Numbered from the stretch's first letter, positions 51,386 to 59,925 are shown. The stretch is DNA of 64,000 bases from Synergistetes bacterium ADurb.Bin155 (GCA_002070395.1 MWDE01000002.1:82831-146830), one strand, 5' to 3'. Program-made: numbers and translations. The notes: a model not told the origin generated them from the letters alone.

Positions 51386-52714
51386 ATGGCTATCGTGGCC
51401 ATCGTGGGGAGGCCCAACGTCGGTAAGTCATCCCTCTTCAACCGCATCGTCGGTAAGAGAAAGGCCATCGTCGACGACCAGCCCGGCGTGACTCGGGATA
51501 GGATCTATGGTGAGGCTGAACATAGGGGGGAGATGTTCCTGCTGGTCGACACGGGAGGGCTTCTTCCCGAAGGGGGCGACCCCATGTCGGAGAGCATTAA
51601 GAAACAGGTTCTTCTGGCCGTCCAGGAGAGCGACCTCCTGGTGCTCGTCGTTGACGGCAAGACCGGGTTGACGACGCTCGACAGGGAGGTAGCACTATTC
51701 CTTAGGAAAAAGGACAAACCCGTCATCGTCGCCGTGAACAAGATCGACGATCTCGTGCATGAAAACAGGGAAGCCGAGGGTTATGCCCTGGGTTTTCCAA
51801 ACGTAATAGGGGTCAGCGCCGCTCACAACCGGAATATAGAAGAACTGTTGGACCGGATCAAAGACCTGATCATTGGAAGGGGTCGCCCCGGACCCGAAGA
51901 GCAACCCGGGGGAGAGATCTCGGTGGCGATAGTGGGTCGGCCTAACGTAGGTAAATCGACCCTTCTCAACCACCTTTCGGGTTCTGAAAGATCCCTGGTG
52001 ACCTCTGTGCCCGGAACAACGAGGGATTCGGTGGACTCCCAAGTCGTTATCGGCGGTAAACCTTTCCGTTTCATTGATACGGCCGGCCTGAGGAAAAAAA
52101 GCAGGATGGACTCCGATGTGGAATTTTACTCCCTGGTCAGGACCCATGAAAGCATCGGGAGGGCGGATGTGGTCGTCCTGTTGATGGAAGGGACCCAGGT
52201 TTGTACCGACCAGGACAAGAAGATCGTCGGACTCGTGGAAGATAAAGGCAAGGGACTGATCCTCGCAGTCAACAAATGGGACTTGCTCGAGAAGGACCCT
52301 GGACTGGGGGACAGGATCTCCCGCCAGGTCAGGGAAGAAATGCCCTTCGCCAGCTTCGCCCCCCTGGTCTTCATCTCAGGCCTGACAGGCAGAGGGCTAC
52401 ACAAGTTGCCCGAAAAGATAGCCATGGTCCAGTCCAACCGCTCACGATGGCTGGATGCCTCAAAGACGGCAACCCTTGTCCGGGATGTGCTGGCCTTTGA
52501 AAGGATGCCCAGCGACCCTCGGGGCAGGCCCCTGCATATCAGGGGCTGCAAGCAAGTGGCAGTGAACCCCCCGGCCTTTGCCTTCTATGTCAATGACAGG
52601 GATATTGTTAATCGTTCCTTTGAGAGGACCACGGTCAGAAAGATCAGGGAGATGGCGGATTTCGAGGGCACTCCTGTCAAAGTATTCTGGAGATCGATGA
52701 GAAAGGGTAATTGA
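51386..52714 (+). CDS. der: Ribosome assembly GTPase Der (EngA)
   Basis: Der has two tandem GTPase domains. The first P-loop is GRPNVGKSSLFNRI near residues 8-21 and the second is GRPNVGKSTLLNHL near residues 183-196. NKID and NKWD follow each in turn, and the C-terminal KH-like domain ends the 442-residue protein. It acts in 50S subunit assembly. It follows priA by 26 nt. Confidence 0.97.
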   Translation: MAIVAIVGRPNVGKSSLFNRIVGKRKAIVDDQPGVTRDRIYGEAEHRGEMFLLVDTGGLLPEGGDPMSESIKKQVLLAVQESDLLVLVVDGKTGLTTLDREVALFLRKKDKPVIVAVNKIDDLVHENREAEGYALGFPNVIGVSAAHNRNIEELLDRIKDLIIGRGRPGPEEQPGGEISVAIVGRPNVGKSTLLNHLSGSERSLVTSVPGTTRDSVDSQVVIGGKPFRFIDTAGLRKKSRMDSDVEFYSLVRTHESIGRADVVVLLMEGTQVCTDQDKKIVGLVEDKGKGLILAVNKWDLLEKDPGLGDRISRQVREEMPFASFAPLVFISGLTGRGLHKLPEKIAMVQSNRSRWLDASKTATLVRDVLAFERMPSDPRGRPLHIRGCKQVAVNPPAFAFYVNDRDIVNRSFERTTVRKIREMADFEGTPVKVFWRSMRKGN

Positions 52715-52728
52715 TCTTCATTTAGCAC

Positions 52729-52757
52729 TTGACCGCTTCTTCGGCAGATGATATTAG
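52729..52757 (+). promoter_or_regulatory. Promoter of the HU gene
   Basis: TTGACC (52729-52734) and TATTAG (52752-52757) are separated by 17 bp. The 5' untranslated region of about 65 nt contains a GGCCGTC/GACGGCC hairpin (52765-52790). Confidence 0.6.
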
Positions 52758-52826
52758 TGTATCTGGCCGTCAGCTAGAGGTCCGACGGCCTTGCTAACAA
52801 CCTGAAGAGTTGGAGGTGCGGGCAAA

Positions 52827-53102
52827 GTGACTAAGGCGGATCTGATCAGCGCGGTCGCGAAATCTGCGGGCATCACCAAGAAACAGGCGCATGAGGCTGT
52901 GGGTTCCACGTTCCAGGCGATCGTTAAGGCTCTTTCCAAGGGGGAGAAAGTCCAATTGGTAGGCTTCGGTACTTTCGAGGTCAGGAAAAGAGCCCCCAGG
53001 AAGGGGAGAAACCCTCAGGATCCCACCAAGGTCATCAACATCCCAGGGAAGAAGGTTCCGGCCTTCCGTCCTGGGAAAGCGCTGAAAGAAAAAGTTCGCT
53101 AA
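52827..53102 (+). CDS. hup: HU family DNA-binding protein
   Basis: This 91-residue basic protein is a typical HU: MTKADLISAVAKSAGITKKQA, then VGFGTFEVRKRAPRKGRNPQ for the DNA-binding arm, and VPAFRPGKALK near the end. It bends and compacts DNA. The start is GTG with GGAGG upstream. A strong terminator follows, embedded in the convergent rsmA gene. Confidence 0.95.
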   Translation: MTKADLISAVAKSAGITKKQAHEAVGSTFQAIVKALSKGEKVQLVGFGTFEVRKRAPRKGRNPQDPTKVINIPGKKVPAFRPGKALKEKVR

Positions 53103-53113
53103 CCCTTCCGATC

Positions 53114-53983
53114 TTATTCATCCGGATCTGCCGGCGGGAGCCATCGGTCTCCTGCCGGCTCTTTTTTTGCTTGGAGAAGTGGACCAAGTATCTCGTAAAG
53201 GGAGTACCATTGCTCCAGTTCCAATTCTTCACCCCTGGCGGTCCCTGAAAGGCCGGCCTGCGCCATCCTGTCGGCGATTTCCCGGCGCATCCCCGGCAAG
53301 AACGCGGCGAGGTTGTTCAAAAGGGTCTTTCTTCTTTGGGAGAAGGCGGCGCGGACAAGGGTTCGCCATATCCTGTCGCGGGGTAGGGAGCGGTTTTTCT
53401 GGATTGAAACCTCCAAAAGAGCGGAGTCCACCCTGGGGGAAGGAGAAAATGCTTCGGGTGGGACCTTCCTGATAATCCGCGGTTTTCCCATCGCCTGGAT
53501 GGTTATCCCCAAGGGGTAACGGTCTTTTGACCGTGCCGGGGCGCAGATCCTCTCAGCTGCTTCTTTTTGCACCATAAGGAGCATGTAATTCAAGCCGGCG
53601 GGAGCGTACAGCTCGAGAACCCTCCATAAAAGGGGGGTAGTGATGTGGTAAGGAATGTTGGCCACCATTTTGTTGGGGGGCGGTTCAAGCCGCTCCGGGA
53701 GTCCACCCTTCAAGGCGTCGCCCCAAAGCATCCTGAGGTTCGGGTAACGGGTTCGAAGGTTTTCCAGGTAGGGCTCGAATCTGCGGTCGATCTCCGATGA
53801 ATAGATCAGCAAGGGGTTCTCCCCCAAAAGCCCCTCGGTCAGGAAGCCCTTGCCCGCCCCGACTTCCAGCAATATGTCGTGGGACCTTACATCGCAGCGA
53901 CCCAGGATGAACCCCAGGATATTCCTGTCGATGAGAAAGTTCTGTCCGATACGGGTATTAGGCCTACTGAATCGTCCTTGCAT
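53114..53983 (-). CDS. rsmA: 16S rRNA dimethyladenosine transferase RsmA
   Basis: RsmA dimethylates A1518 and A1519 of 16S rRNA. Motifs are GQNFLID, EVGAGKGFLTEGLL (SAM binding) and NIPYHIT. ATG 53983 with GGGAG at about 9 nt gives 289 residues; a GTG at 54013 has no signal. The last 20 codons overlap the terminator of the convergent hup gene. The tRNA-Pro gene and its terminator lie upstream. Confidence 0.94.
   Translation of the reverse strand: MQGRFSRPNTRIGQNFLIDRNILGFILGRCDVRSHDILLEVGAGKGFLTEGLLGENPLLIYSSEIDRRFEPYLENLRTRYPNLRMLWGDALKGGLPERLEPPPNKMVANIPYHITTPLLWRVLELYAPAGLNYMLLMVQKEAAERICAPARSKDRYPLGITIQAMGKPRIIRKVPPEAFSPSPRVDSALLEVSIQKNRSLPRDRIWRTLVRAAFSQRRKTLLNNLAAFLPGMRREIADRMAQAGLSGTARGEELELEQWYSLYEILGPLLQAKKEPAGDRWLPPADPDE
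53130..53168 (+). terminator. Terminator of hup inside the rsmA 3' end
   Basis: GCCGGCGGGAG (53130-53140) pairs with CTCCTGCCGGC (53149-53159), with one wobble pair, followed by a run of seven T. It lies wholly within the last codons of rsmA on the other strand. Confidence 0.88.
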
Positions 53984-54031
53984 TCCTTTCGTCTCCCGGC
54001 CCCGGGACCGCACTTAAGGTTGTGAAGAAGG

Positions 54032-54064
54032 AAAAGCGGGAGAACCAGAAGGTCTCCCGCTTTT
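54032..54064 (-). terminator. Terminator after tRNA-Pro
   Basis: A 12-bp stem (54064-54053 with 54043-54032) on the minus strand ends in a T run, just downstream of the tRNA 3' end. Confidence 0.85.
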
Positions 54065-54070
54065 GATATC

Positions 54071-54148
54071 TGGTCGGGACGAGAGGATTTGAACCTCCGA
54101 CCCCTTGACCCCCAGTCAAGTGCGCTAACCAGGCTGCGCTACGTCCCG
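54071..54148 (-). tRNA. tRNA-Pro (GGG anticodon)
   Basis: The 78-nt gene on the minus strand has a perfect acceptor stem (CGGGACG/CGTCCCG), an A discriminator and an encoded CCA. The anticodon loop CTGGGGG gives GGG, and the T arm is GGAGGTTCAAATCCTC. It reads CCC and CCU codons. Confidence 0.95.
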
Positions 54149-54218
54149 TAGGCGACGAATATTGTATCCTCGGTGTGTTTATCGGTCAAGAATGAATATG
54201 CTTATGGGCCGCCCCTTA

Positions 54219-55163
54219 TCACGCCTGGGGTTCCCAGGTTTCACCGCACATCTTGAGCAAGTACTCCCATCCTTCATCGACGTCCTTCTGGAAGGCCTCG
54301 ATGACGGATTGCCCGGCCTCACCCTTGAAAAGGTGTCGGAACCTGCCCTGGGGCTTGAAGAACTCCTCCACGGGGACCCTTTTTCTGGGCTTGTAGCCCA
54401 GTTTCCACTGGCCGTCGATCACTTCGTAAACGGGCCAGATCCGGGTTTCAACGGCCAGTTTGCAGATCTCCCTCTGGAGAGAGGGTTCGAGCCTCCAGAA
54501 GAGGACGCAGGGGGTCAGGATGTTTACAAAAGCCGGCCCCGGCGTCTCCACGGCCCTTTTGACCTTTTCAATTACCTCCATCGGGTTGTGGATCGTTGTT
54601 TGGGCTACGTAGGGGATGTGATGGGCCGCCATTATGGCTGTCAGGTCCTTGGGTTTCTGGATCTTTCCGGGGATGACCTTCCCAGCCGGGGCCGTGGACG
54701 TATTGGCGCCCTTGGGGGTAGCACTGCTTCTCTGGGCGCCGGTATTCATGTAGCCCTGGTTGTTGTAGCAAATATAGGTAAAGTCGTGTCCCCTCTCTGC
54801 CGCGCCGGAAAGGGCCTGGAGCCCTATGTCATAGGTGCCCCCGTCGCCGCCGAAAGCGACGAACTTGATATCCTTCGTTACCTTGCCCTTTTTCTTAAGT
54901 GCCACATAGGCAGCCTCGATGCCCGAGACGCTTGCACCGGCGTTCTCAAAGGCGGAGTGGAGGAAGGGCACCCCCCAAGCGTTGAAGGGGTATATAGTCG
55001 TGGAGACCTCCAGGCAACCGGTCGCCGCTGTGATGACGACGGGCTGTTCAACTGCGAGAAGAGCCTGCTGGACAGCGGTAGGAGCGCCACAACCGGGGCA
55101 CATCCTGTGACCCTGCCGCATGGCTTTTTCTTTTGTAACAAGATCTTTAATTCTGATAGCCAT
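54219..55163 (-). CDS. porB: 2-oxoacid:ferredoxin oxidoreductase, beta subunit (probably pyruvate)
   Basis: This is the thiamine-diphosphate subunit. MCPGCGAP at residues 21-28 and ATGCLE provide cluster cysteines, and the TPP-Mg motif is FGGDGGTYDIG, followed by CYNNQGYMNTG. Its 314 residues match the four-subunit (archaeal and Thermotoga) type. It is the last gene of the minus-strand order porC-porD-porA-porB. The preference for pyruvate is likely from this gene order, but branched-chain oxoacid enzymes look similar. Confidence 0.93.
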   Translation of the reverse strand: MAIRIKDLVTKEKAMRQGHRMCPGCGAPTAVQQALLAVEQPVVITAATGCLEVSTTIYPFNAWGVPFLHSAFENAGASVSGIEAAYVALKKKGKVTKDIKFVAFGGDGGTYDIGLQALSGAAERGHDFTYICYNNQGYMNTGAQRSSATPKGANTSTAPAGKVIPGKIQKPKDLTAIMAAHHIPYVAQTTIHNPMEVIEKVKRAVETPGPAFVNILTPCVLFWRLEPSLQREICKLAVETRIWPVYEVIDGQWKLGYKPRKRVPVEEFFKPQGRFRHLFKGEAGQSVIEAFQKDVDEGWEYLLKMCGETWEPQA

Positions 55164-55176
55164 CCTGGTGCACCCC

Positions 55177-56343
55177 CTATTCCCTAAGGCCGAGATATCT
55201 TTCCTCGGGGCTCATTTTATTGTTGATTAGGTCCATGAAGGCTTCCTCGGCGTTGTGAGGGAAGAAATCCCTTCCGCCCAGCCCGTAAACGTAAGTATTG
55301 GTCGGTATGTGGATGCCGGCATCGTAAAGCGCCCCCTTGATCTCTGTGAAGAGAGGAGCGGGGGCTCCCAGGCTGGCAGCCCTGTCAAGCACCGCGATGG
55401 ATCTTGCGTCTTTCAGGGCATCCACTATCGCTGCCGCTGGGAAAGGACGGAAAAGCCTGATCCTCATGCACCCCACCTTGTGCCCCCTTTCCCTGAGGCT
55501 GTCGACGGTATCCTTGGCGGCTCCGGCGGCGGAGGACATGATCACGATTATGTGATCCGCATCGTCGGTCCTGTAGGTGTCCACGACGGGATAATCCCGC
55601 CCTGTTTTCTTCGCGAACTCCTGGGCCACTTCCTTGTAGACCCTTTCAACATGCTTCATGGCTTCGACCTGTTGACGCTTGATCTCGAAGTAGTAATCCG
55701 TCAACGCCAGGGAGCCGTAAGCGACAGGGTTATCGATATCGAGAAGGGGGAAAAGAGGATCTCTTTCGCCGATGAACGCCTGGACCTCATCGTCCTCCAT
55801 GAACTCCACCGGCTCGAAGCAATGGCTCGTGATGAACCCGTCCTGGCACACGAAGACCGGCAGGAGAACATCCTTGTGTTCCGCTATCCTGACTCCCATG
55901 ATCATGGTGTCGTATACTTCCTGACCGTCCTCGCAGTAAATATGGATCCACCCGGAATCCCGCTCGGCCATGCTGTCGCTATGGTCGCAGTGGATGTTGA
56001 TGGGCGCGCCGAGGGACCGGTTGACAAGGCCGAAGACGATCGGCGCCCTGTAGGAAGCGGCGATCGGGAATATTTCATGCATCAGTGCCACGCCGTTGGC
56101 GCTTGAAGCCGTCATGACCCTCGCCCCGGATACGGAAGCGGCAAGACAGGCGCTGATGGCCGAGTGTTCACTCTCGACGGTGACGAGGTTGGTATCGACC
56201 AGGCCATCGGCGACGAACTCCGAGAATCTCATCGGGATATCGGTAGAGGGAGTGATGGGGTAGGCGGCAACCACGTCAGGGTTGATCTGCCTCATCGCCT
56301 CGGCCACTGCCCAGTTACCAGAAGTGATATCCTTCCTAGACAT
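55177..56343 (-). CDS. porA: 2-oxoacid:ferredoxin oxidoreductase, alpha subunit
   Basis: The alpha subunit binds the pyrimidine part of TPP. AYPITPSTDIP and VESEHSAISACLAAS mark the family, then GLVNRSLGAPINIHCDHSD. The start may be GTG 56352 or ATG 56343; the ATG has better spacing from AAAGGA, giving 388 residues. It is 13 nt upstream of porB and 28 nt after porD. Confidence 0.93.
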   Translation of the reverse strand: MSRKDITSGNWAVAEAMRQINPDVVAAYPITPSTDIPMRFSEFVADGLVDTNLVTVESEHSAISACLAASVSGARVMTASSANGVALMHEIFPIAASYRAPIVFGLVNRSLGAPINIHCDHSDSMAERDSGWIHIYCEDGQEVYDTMIMGVRIAEHKDVLLPVFVCQDGFITSHCFEPVEFMEDDEVQAFIGERDPLFPLLDIDNPVAYGSLALTDYYFEIKRQQVEAMKHVERVYKEVAQEFAKKTGRDYPVVDTYRTDDADHIIVIMSSAAGAAKDTVDSLRERGHKVGCMRIRLFRPFPAAAIVDALKDARSIAVLDRAASLGAPAPLFTEIKGALYDAGIHIPTNTYVYGLGGRDFFPHNAEEAFMDLINNKMSPEERYLGLRE

Positions 56344-56371
56344 CCTGTTCACATCCTTTCTTCAGGCAGGG

Positions 56372-56668
56372 CTACTGCTCGATGAATTCAGACTCAGGCC
56401 GCATATCGATGGCCTTTTTGGGGCAAACGGCGGCGCAGATGCCGCAGCCCTTGCAGAAAAAGTATTCTATTCCCGTCATTTTGCCTTCAGGAGAGGCCTT
56501 GATCGAATTGTCGGGGCACTGGACCCAGCACTGGAGGCAGTGAATGCACTCAGCCTCGTTCCAGACGGGCCGCATGCTCCGCCACTGTCCGGTCTGGACC
56601 TCCTCGGAGGTCGAAGCCGGCACCGTTGTCGCGAGAGGCAGGTCTTTCCAGCCCTTTAATGAACTCAT
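56372..56668 (-). CDS. porD: 2-oxoacid:ferredoxin oxidoreductase, delta (ferredoxin) subunit
   Basis: This 98-residue subunit has two [4Fe-4S] motifs: CIHCLQCWVQCP and CKGCGICAAVCP. It passes electrons from the core to ferredoxin. The ATG overlaps the porC stop by 4 nt. Confidence 0.94.
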   Translation of the reverse strand: MSSLKGWKDLPLATTVPASTSEEVQTGQWRSMRPVWNEAECIHCLQCWVQCPDNSIKASPEGKMTGIEYFFCKGCGICAAVCPKKAIDMRPESEFIEQ

Positions 56669-57240
56669 CCCTGCTGCACCTCCTCGTATCCGCGTCGGAT
56701 AGATTCCTGGTTGGCCTTGAGGACCTTCTCGGGGAGCTTGCCCCCCATCTTGTGGGTGAAGTGATCAATAAACGCCTCAAGGGGTACGTCCTTGAAAAAG
56801 TGGGCCAGCGCGCCGAGGATGGGGGTGTTCGGTCTGTTCTGGCCGAACTCCTCGAGGGTGATCTTGGTGGCGTCGACGGTCATGACCTTTACAGAATCCT
56901 TCAGCCCCAGTTTTTTCTTTAGGTTTGCTGGAGAATCCGGCGAGTTGATCAGGTAGACAGTGGAATCTTTGCCGCCCACCGTCGGCTTGACCGCATCGAT
57001 CAGCGTTGGATCGATGAGGACCACTACATCCGGCGTGAGGACCCCGGATCTGTCCCTGATCGGTTCGTCTCCCACCCTATTGAAGGCCTTCATTGGCGCC
57101 CCCTGACGTTCTGCTCCGTACTCGGGGAAGGACTGGGTGTGCTTGCCGGCCTCGAAAAGCACCTCAGCCAGGATCGCGGACCCCGTTTTGGCTCCCTGTC
57201 CCCCTCTTCCGTGCCATCGGACTTCGATGACTTGTGACAT
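56665..57240 (-). CDS. porC: 2-oxoacid:ferredoxin oxidoreductase, gamma subunit
   Basis: The gamma subunit starts with IEVRWHGRGGQGAKTGSAILAE, the family hallmark, and has SFPEYGAERQGAPMKAF. At 191 residues it is the first gene of the por operon, with GAAGGAGGG before the ATG. No clear promoter stands out upstream. The four subunits oxidise a 2-oxoacid to acyl-CoA and reduce ferredoxin; with acetate kinase they give ATP by substrate-level phosphorylation, though a phosphotransacetylase is not in the window. Confidence 0.95.
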   Translation of the reverse strand: MSQVIEVRWHGRGGQGAKTGSAILAEVLFEAGKHTQSFPEYGAERQGAPMKAFNRVGDEPIRDRSGVLTPDVVVLIDPTLIDAVKPTVGGKDSTVYLINSPDSPANLKKKLGLKDSVKVMTVDATKITLEEFGQNRPNTPILGALAHFFKDVPLEAFIDHFTHKMGGKLPEKVLKANQESIRRGYEEVQQG

Positions 57241-57551
57241 TAGTACCCCTCCTTCTTGGAAGATACGTTGAACGGTTAATTGCGGCTAATTCCGAAGACG
57301 CCTAAAATAATAACATGGAAAGGAAAGAAACCCTCACCCTACCGCATCCAGCTCCCTGGGTCATCGAAGCCGCCGGGAATGAACTGGACCCTCATGGCTT
57401 ATAATTCCCCAGGGACAAACAGGTAGAATGGGCTCTTCAGAATTATCTGTCTATTGCATGTATATTGTATGTAGGCGGAACCTTGTGTCAAGCCTGAAGA
57501 ATATTTTCAAACTGCCACCGCCTTTATCCGTGAAAGGATGTGCCGGTTTTG
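57241..57551. other. Divergent intergenic region between porC and trmB
   Basis: This stretch of about 310 nt holds no recognised gene. A TATAAT at 57400-57405 on the plus strand lacks a matching -35. Several AT-rich blocks near 57445-57475 could be promoter elements on either strand. I see no riboswitch or terminator. Confidence 0.5.
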
Positions 57552-58484
57552 ATGCCCCTGGGAGAGATTCTGGTAAAAAGCGATCCCCACAACCTGGTCT
57601 CAATGATCTCCGGGGAGCATGCCCCTTATAAGGCGGTTGAAATCGGGTTCGGTAACGGCGAGTTCCTGCTTCAAAGGGCTTCCGAAAGGCCTGACGGACT
57701 TTTTTACGGCATCGAGGTTTCCCGTAATTCCATAATGAAGGCGACGAAACGGGCGAAACGATCCTCCTCCCGCAACGTCCGTTTTTTCTATGGCGATGCT
57801 CGGTTTCTCCTGGACGAATGCTTCCCCGAAGCATGGTTGGACGCTGTCTATATGAACTTTCCCTGCCCCTGGCCTAAGAACAGGCACGCCAAGAGGAGGG
57901 TGACCACAAGGTATTTCGTTAACAGTCTGGCGGGAGTTCTCAAGGTAGGGGGATCCTTCGAACTGGTGACCGACGACCCGCAATACGCCGAAGAAGCAGC
58001 GGCGATGATACCTTCCCACCCCGCCATCGTGATCGATCTTTTTGAACCGGACCCTTTCAGAAGTCTGCGCACCAAGTACGAAAAGAAGTGGCTGGAAGCG
58101 GGCAAAAGGATCTTTCTGTTGCGCTTCATAAAGGAAAAACCTTTCGGAAAGAAAGACCCGAAAAAGGGAGTGATCGGGTTGCACAAATCTTTGGGAAGGC
58201 CCTGCCCGGCATTATCGGAATTGGCCCCCCTGGTGGGGAAAAGGGCTGGACAAAGGGAAGCTCGCTGGGTCTTCAGGGACTGCTTTGTCAACCCTTCGGG
58301 AGTGATCCTGGTGGAGACCCTTACCTCCGATGAGGGATTCGAACAGACATTCTTTTTTCGGATCGTCCCGAGAAGTGACGGGTGTCTGATCAAAACGGAT
58401 CCCGCGACGCGGCCTTTCACGACCCCCTCGGTGGCGGGAGCGTTCAAGGATGTGACTTCCTTGCTGGAGGATGGGGCACAATGA
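57552..58484 (+). CDS. trmB: tRNA (guanine-N7-)-methyltransferase TrmB with C-terminal extension
   Basis: TrmB methylates G46 of tRNA. SAM-binding EIGFGNGEFL, GIEVSRNSI and NFPCPWPKNRHAKRR are clear. The core ends near residue 200, and about 105 more residues follow with no recognised domain. Such a tail is known in Aquifex TrmB, where it is linked to stability at high temperature. The start is uncertain among GTG 57540, TTG 57549 and ATG 57552. trmO overlaps the stop by 4 nt, so two tRNA-modification genes are coupled. Confidence 0.9.
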   Translation: MPLGEILVKSDPHNLVSMISGEHAPYKAVEIGFGNGEFLLQRASERPDGLFYGIEVSRNSIMKATKRAKRSSSRNVRFFYGDARFLLDECFPEAWLDAVYMNFPCPWPKNRHAKRRVTTRYFVNSLAGVLKVGGSFELVTDDPQYAEEAAAMIPSHPAIVIDLFEPDPFRSLRTKYEKKWLEAGKRIFLLRFIKEKPFGKKDPKKGVIGLHKSLGRPCPALSELAPLVGKRAGQREARWVFRDCFVNPSGVILVETLTSDEGFEQTFFFRIVPRSDGCLIKTDPATRPFTTPSVAGAFKDVTSLLEDGAQ

Positions 58485-58918
58485 ATGGTTTTCCCCTTTA
58501 CCCCGTGGGTTTCGTGCGCTCGCCCTTCAAGAAACCTATGCCGCCGGAGGATTTCCGCGGGACCCTTTCAAGGATCGAACTGAGACCCGAATTCGAAGAA
58601 GCCTTGGAAGGGCTGCAAGAGGGTGAACTGCTACTGGTACTTTTCAGGTTCCACCTTTGTCGGGGCTTCCCCATGAAAGTCCACCCGAGGGGGGATCCCG
58701 CCAATCCCATCAGGGGGGTGTTCTCGACCTGCAGTCCTTACAGGCCTAACCACATCGGCGCCAGCATCGTACGGTTGAAGGAGGTAACTGGACCGGCCCT
58801 GACGGTGGAGAGCCTTGACGCGGTGGACGGAACGCCCGTGATGGACATAAAACCTTTCAGGAGGATAAACTGGGAAGGGATGGGACAGACAAGCCTTCCA
58901 AGGAGCCCTTTTTTGTGA
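58481..58918 (+). CDS. trmO: tRNA (t6A37) N6-methyltransferase TrmO (YaeB family)
   Basis: This 145-residue protein matches the YaeB/VirR family: YPVGFVRSPFKKP at the start, then RFHLCRGF, GVFSTCSPYRPNHIG and VESLDAVDGTPVMDIKPF. TrmO methylates threonylcarbamoyl-adenosine 37 in tRNA-Thr with SAM. The ATG overlaps the trmB stop (ATGA), and rsmD overlaps its own end by 4 nt. Confidence 0.9.
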   Translation: MNGFPLYPVGFVRSPFKKPMPPEDFRGTLSRIELRPEFEEALEGLQEGELLLVLFRFHLCRGFPMKVHPRGDPANPIRGVFSTCSPYRPNHIGASIVRLKEVTGPALTVESLDAVDGTPVMDIKPFRRINWEGMGQTSLPRSPFL

Positions 58919-59406
58919 AAAAGGCCCGCCCGACCTCCGGCCTTGTGTTACAGGCCCTTTTCAATATCCTAGGGCCCGGTGCGGGGAAGTCCTTTCTTGA
59001 TCTCTTCTCCGGGACAGGGAGGGTCGGCCTGGAGGCCTTGACAAAAGGGTTCGCCCCGGTGGTCCTGGTCGAGTCATCGAAAAAAAGGCCGACCGAGTTG
59101 GCAGGGTCTACAAGTCGGCGGGAGTTAGAGATCCTGGCGATGGATGTCCGAAAGGCCCTCTCCCTCCTGGAAAACCAGGGCCGCCTTTTTGACGTGGTGT
59201 TCGCTGATCCCCCCTATGGGATGGGTTGGGTCACTAGGATAGCTTCCACGAGGTTTCGCCTAGAGGCTGTCATGAAGGATAAAGGTATCTTCGTCATGGA
59301 GCATTCGAAGAGGGAAGTGGTCGTCCCGGCCCAATGGGATGGGTGGTCTTTCCGGACGAGGGCCTACGGAGACACGTTGTTGACTTTTTTCCAAAAAAAC
59401 AATTGA
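58915..59406 (+). CDS. rsmD: 16S rRNA (guanine966-N2)-methyltransferase RsmD
   Basis: RsmD methylates G966 of 16S rRNA. RPTSGLVLQALFNIL near the start, FLDLFSGTGRVGLEAL for SAM, and the catalytic DPPY are present. At 163 residues it is shorter than the usual 180-200 because it begins directly at the RPT helix, without the N-terminal strand. The GTG start overlaps the trmO stop by 4 nt. coaD follows, as is common. Confidence 0.88.
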   Translation: MKKARPTSGLVLQALFNILGPGAGKSFLDLFSGTGRVGLEALTKGFAPVVLVESSKKRPTELAGSTSRRELEILAMDVRKALSLLENQGRLFDVVFADPPYGMGWVTRIASTRFRLEAVMKDKGIFVMEHSKREVVVPAQWDGWSFRTRAYGDTLLTFFQKNN

Positions 59407-59421
59407 AGGGAGGGAACCACC

Positions 59422-59925
59422 ATATTAGTAAGAGCCATGTACCCCGGATCCTTTGACCCCATTACAAACGGGCACATTTACATAGCCGAAAGGGCCGCCG
59501 CCATATTCGGCGACCTCACCGTGGGGGTGCTTAACAACAGCCAGAAGAAGTACACCTTCTCCAAGGAAGAAAGGGAGACCATGACAAGGGAAGCCCTGAG
59601 CCACCTTCCCAATATACGGATCAAGCATTTCGAAGGTCTCCTGGTTGATTTCATGAGGGCCGAACAATGCCGTGTCATCATCCGGGGGTTGAGAGCCCTT
59701 TCGGATTTCGAATATGAGTTCCAGTTGGCCCTGATGAACCGACAGCTGGCACCGGAGATAGAGACCTTTTTCATCGTCACCGAAGCCAAGTATTCCTACC
59801 TTTCGAGCCGAGCGGTGAAGGAAGTCTTCCATTTCGGGGGAGCCATCCATGATATGGTCCCTCCGGGGGTTTTCCGGAGGCTGAGGGAGAGATTCCCGCC
59901 CGTGCCCGGCTTTAGACAAGCCTGA
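59422..59925 (+). CDS. coaD: Phosphopantetheine adenylyltransferase CoaD, probable AUA start
   Basis: CoaD makes dephospho-CoA. YPGSFDPITNGHIYI holds the T/HxGH-type site, then RGLRALSDFEYEFQLALMN and YSYLSSRAVKEV. The first in-frame ATG (59437) begins at MYPGSFDP and would delete the first beta strand. The frame is closed by the rsmD stop at 59404-59406, and between the two the only codons are AGG GAG GGA ACC ACC ATA TTA GTA AGA GCC. ATA 59422 is 7 nt after AGGGAGGG and gives a normal family N-terminus (fM-LVRAMYPGSFDP). The ATG lies 22 nt from that Shine-Dalgarno. Confidence 0.93.
   Translation: MLVRAMYPGSFDPITNGHIYIAERAAAIFGDLTVGVLNNSQKKYTFSKEERETMTREALSHLPNIRIKHFEGLLVDFMRAEQCRVIIRGLRALSDFEYEFQLALMNRQLAPEIETFFIVTEAKYSYLSSRAVKEVFHFGGAIHDMVPPGVFRRLRERFPPVPGFRQA

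Noticed and set aside
54162..55187. 341-codon plus-strand open frame opposite porB
   Set aside because: It is the antisense shadow of a gene with unmistakable TPP and cysteine motifs; it has no Shine-Dalgarno and no family resemblance.
55255..56106. 283-codon plus-strand frame opposite porA
   Set aside because: Antisense shadow of the alpha subunit.
57428..57631. 67-codon plus-strand frame before trmB
   Set aside because: It runs into trmB in another frame and has no Shine-Dalgarno or recognisable product.
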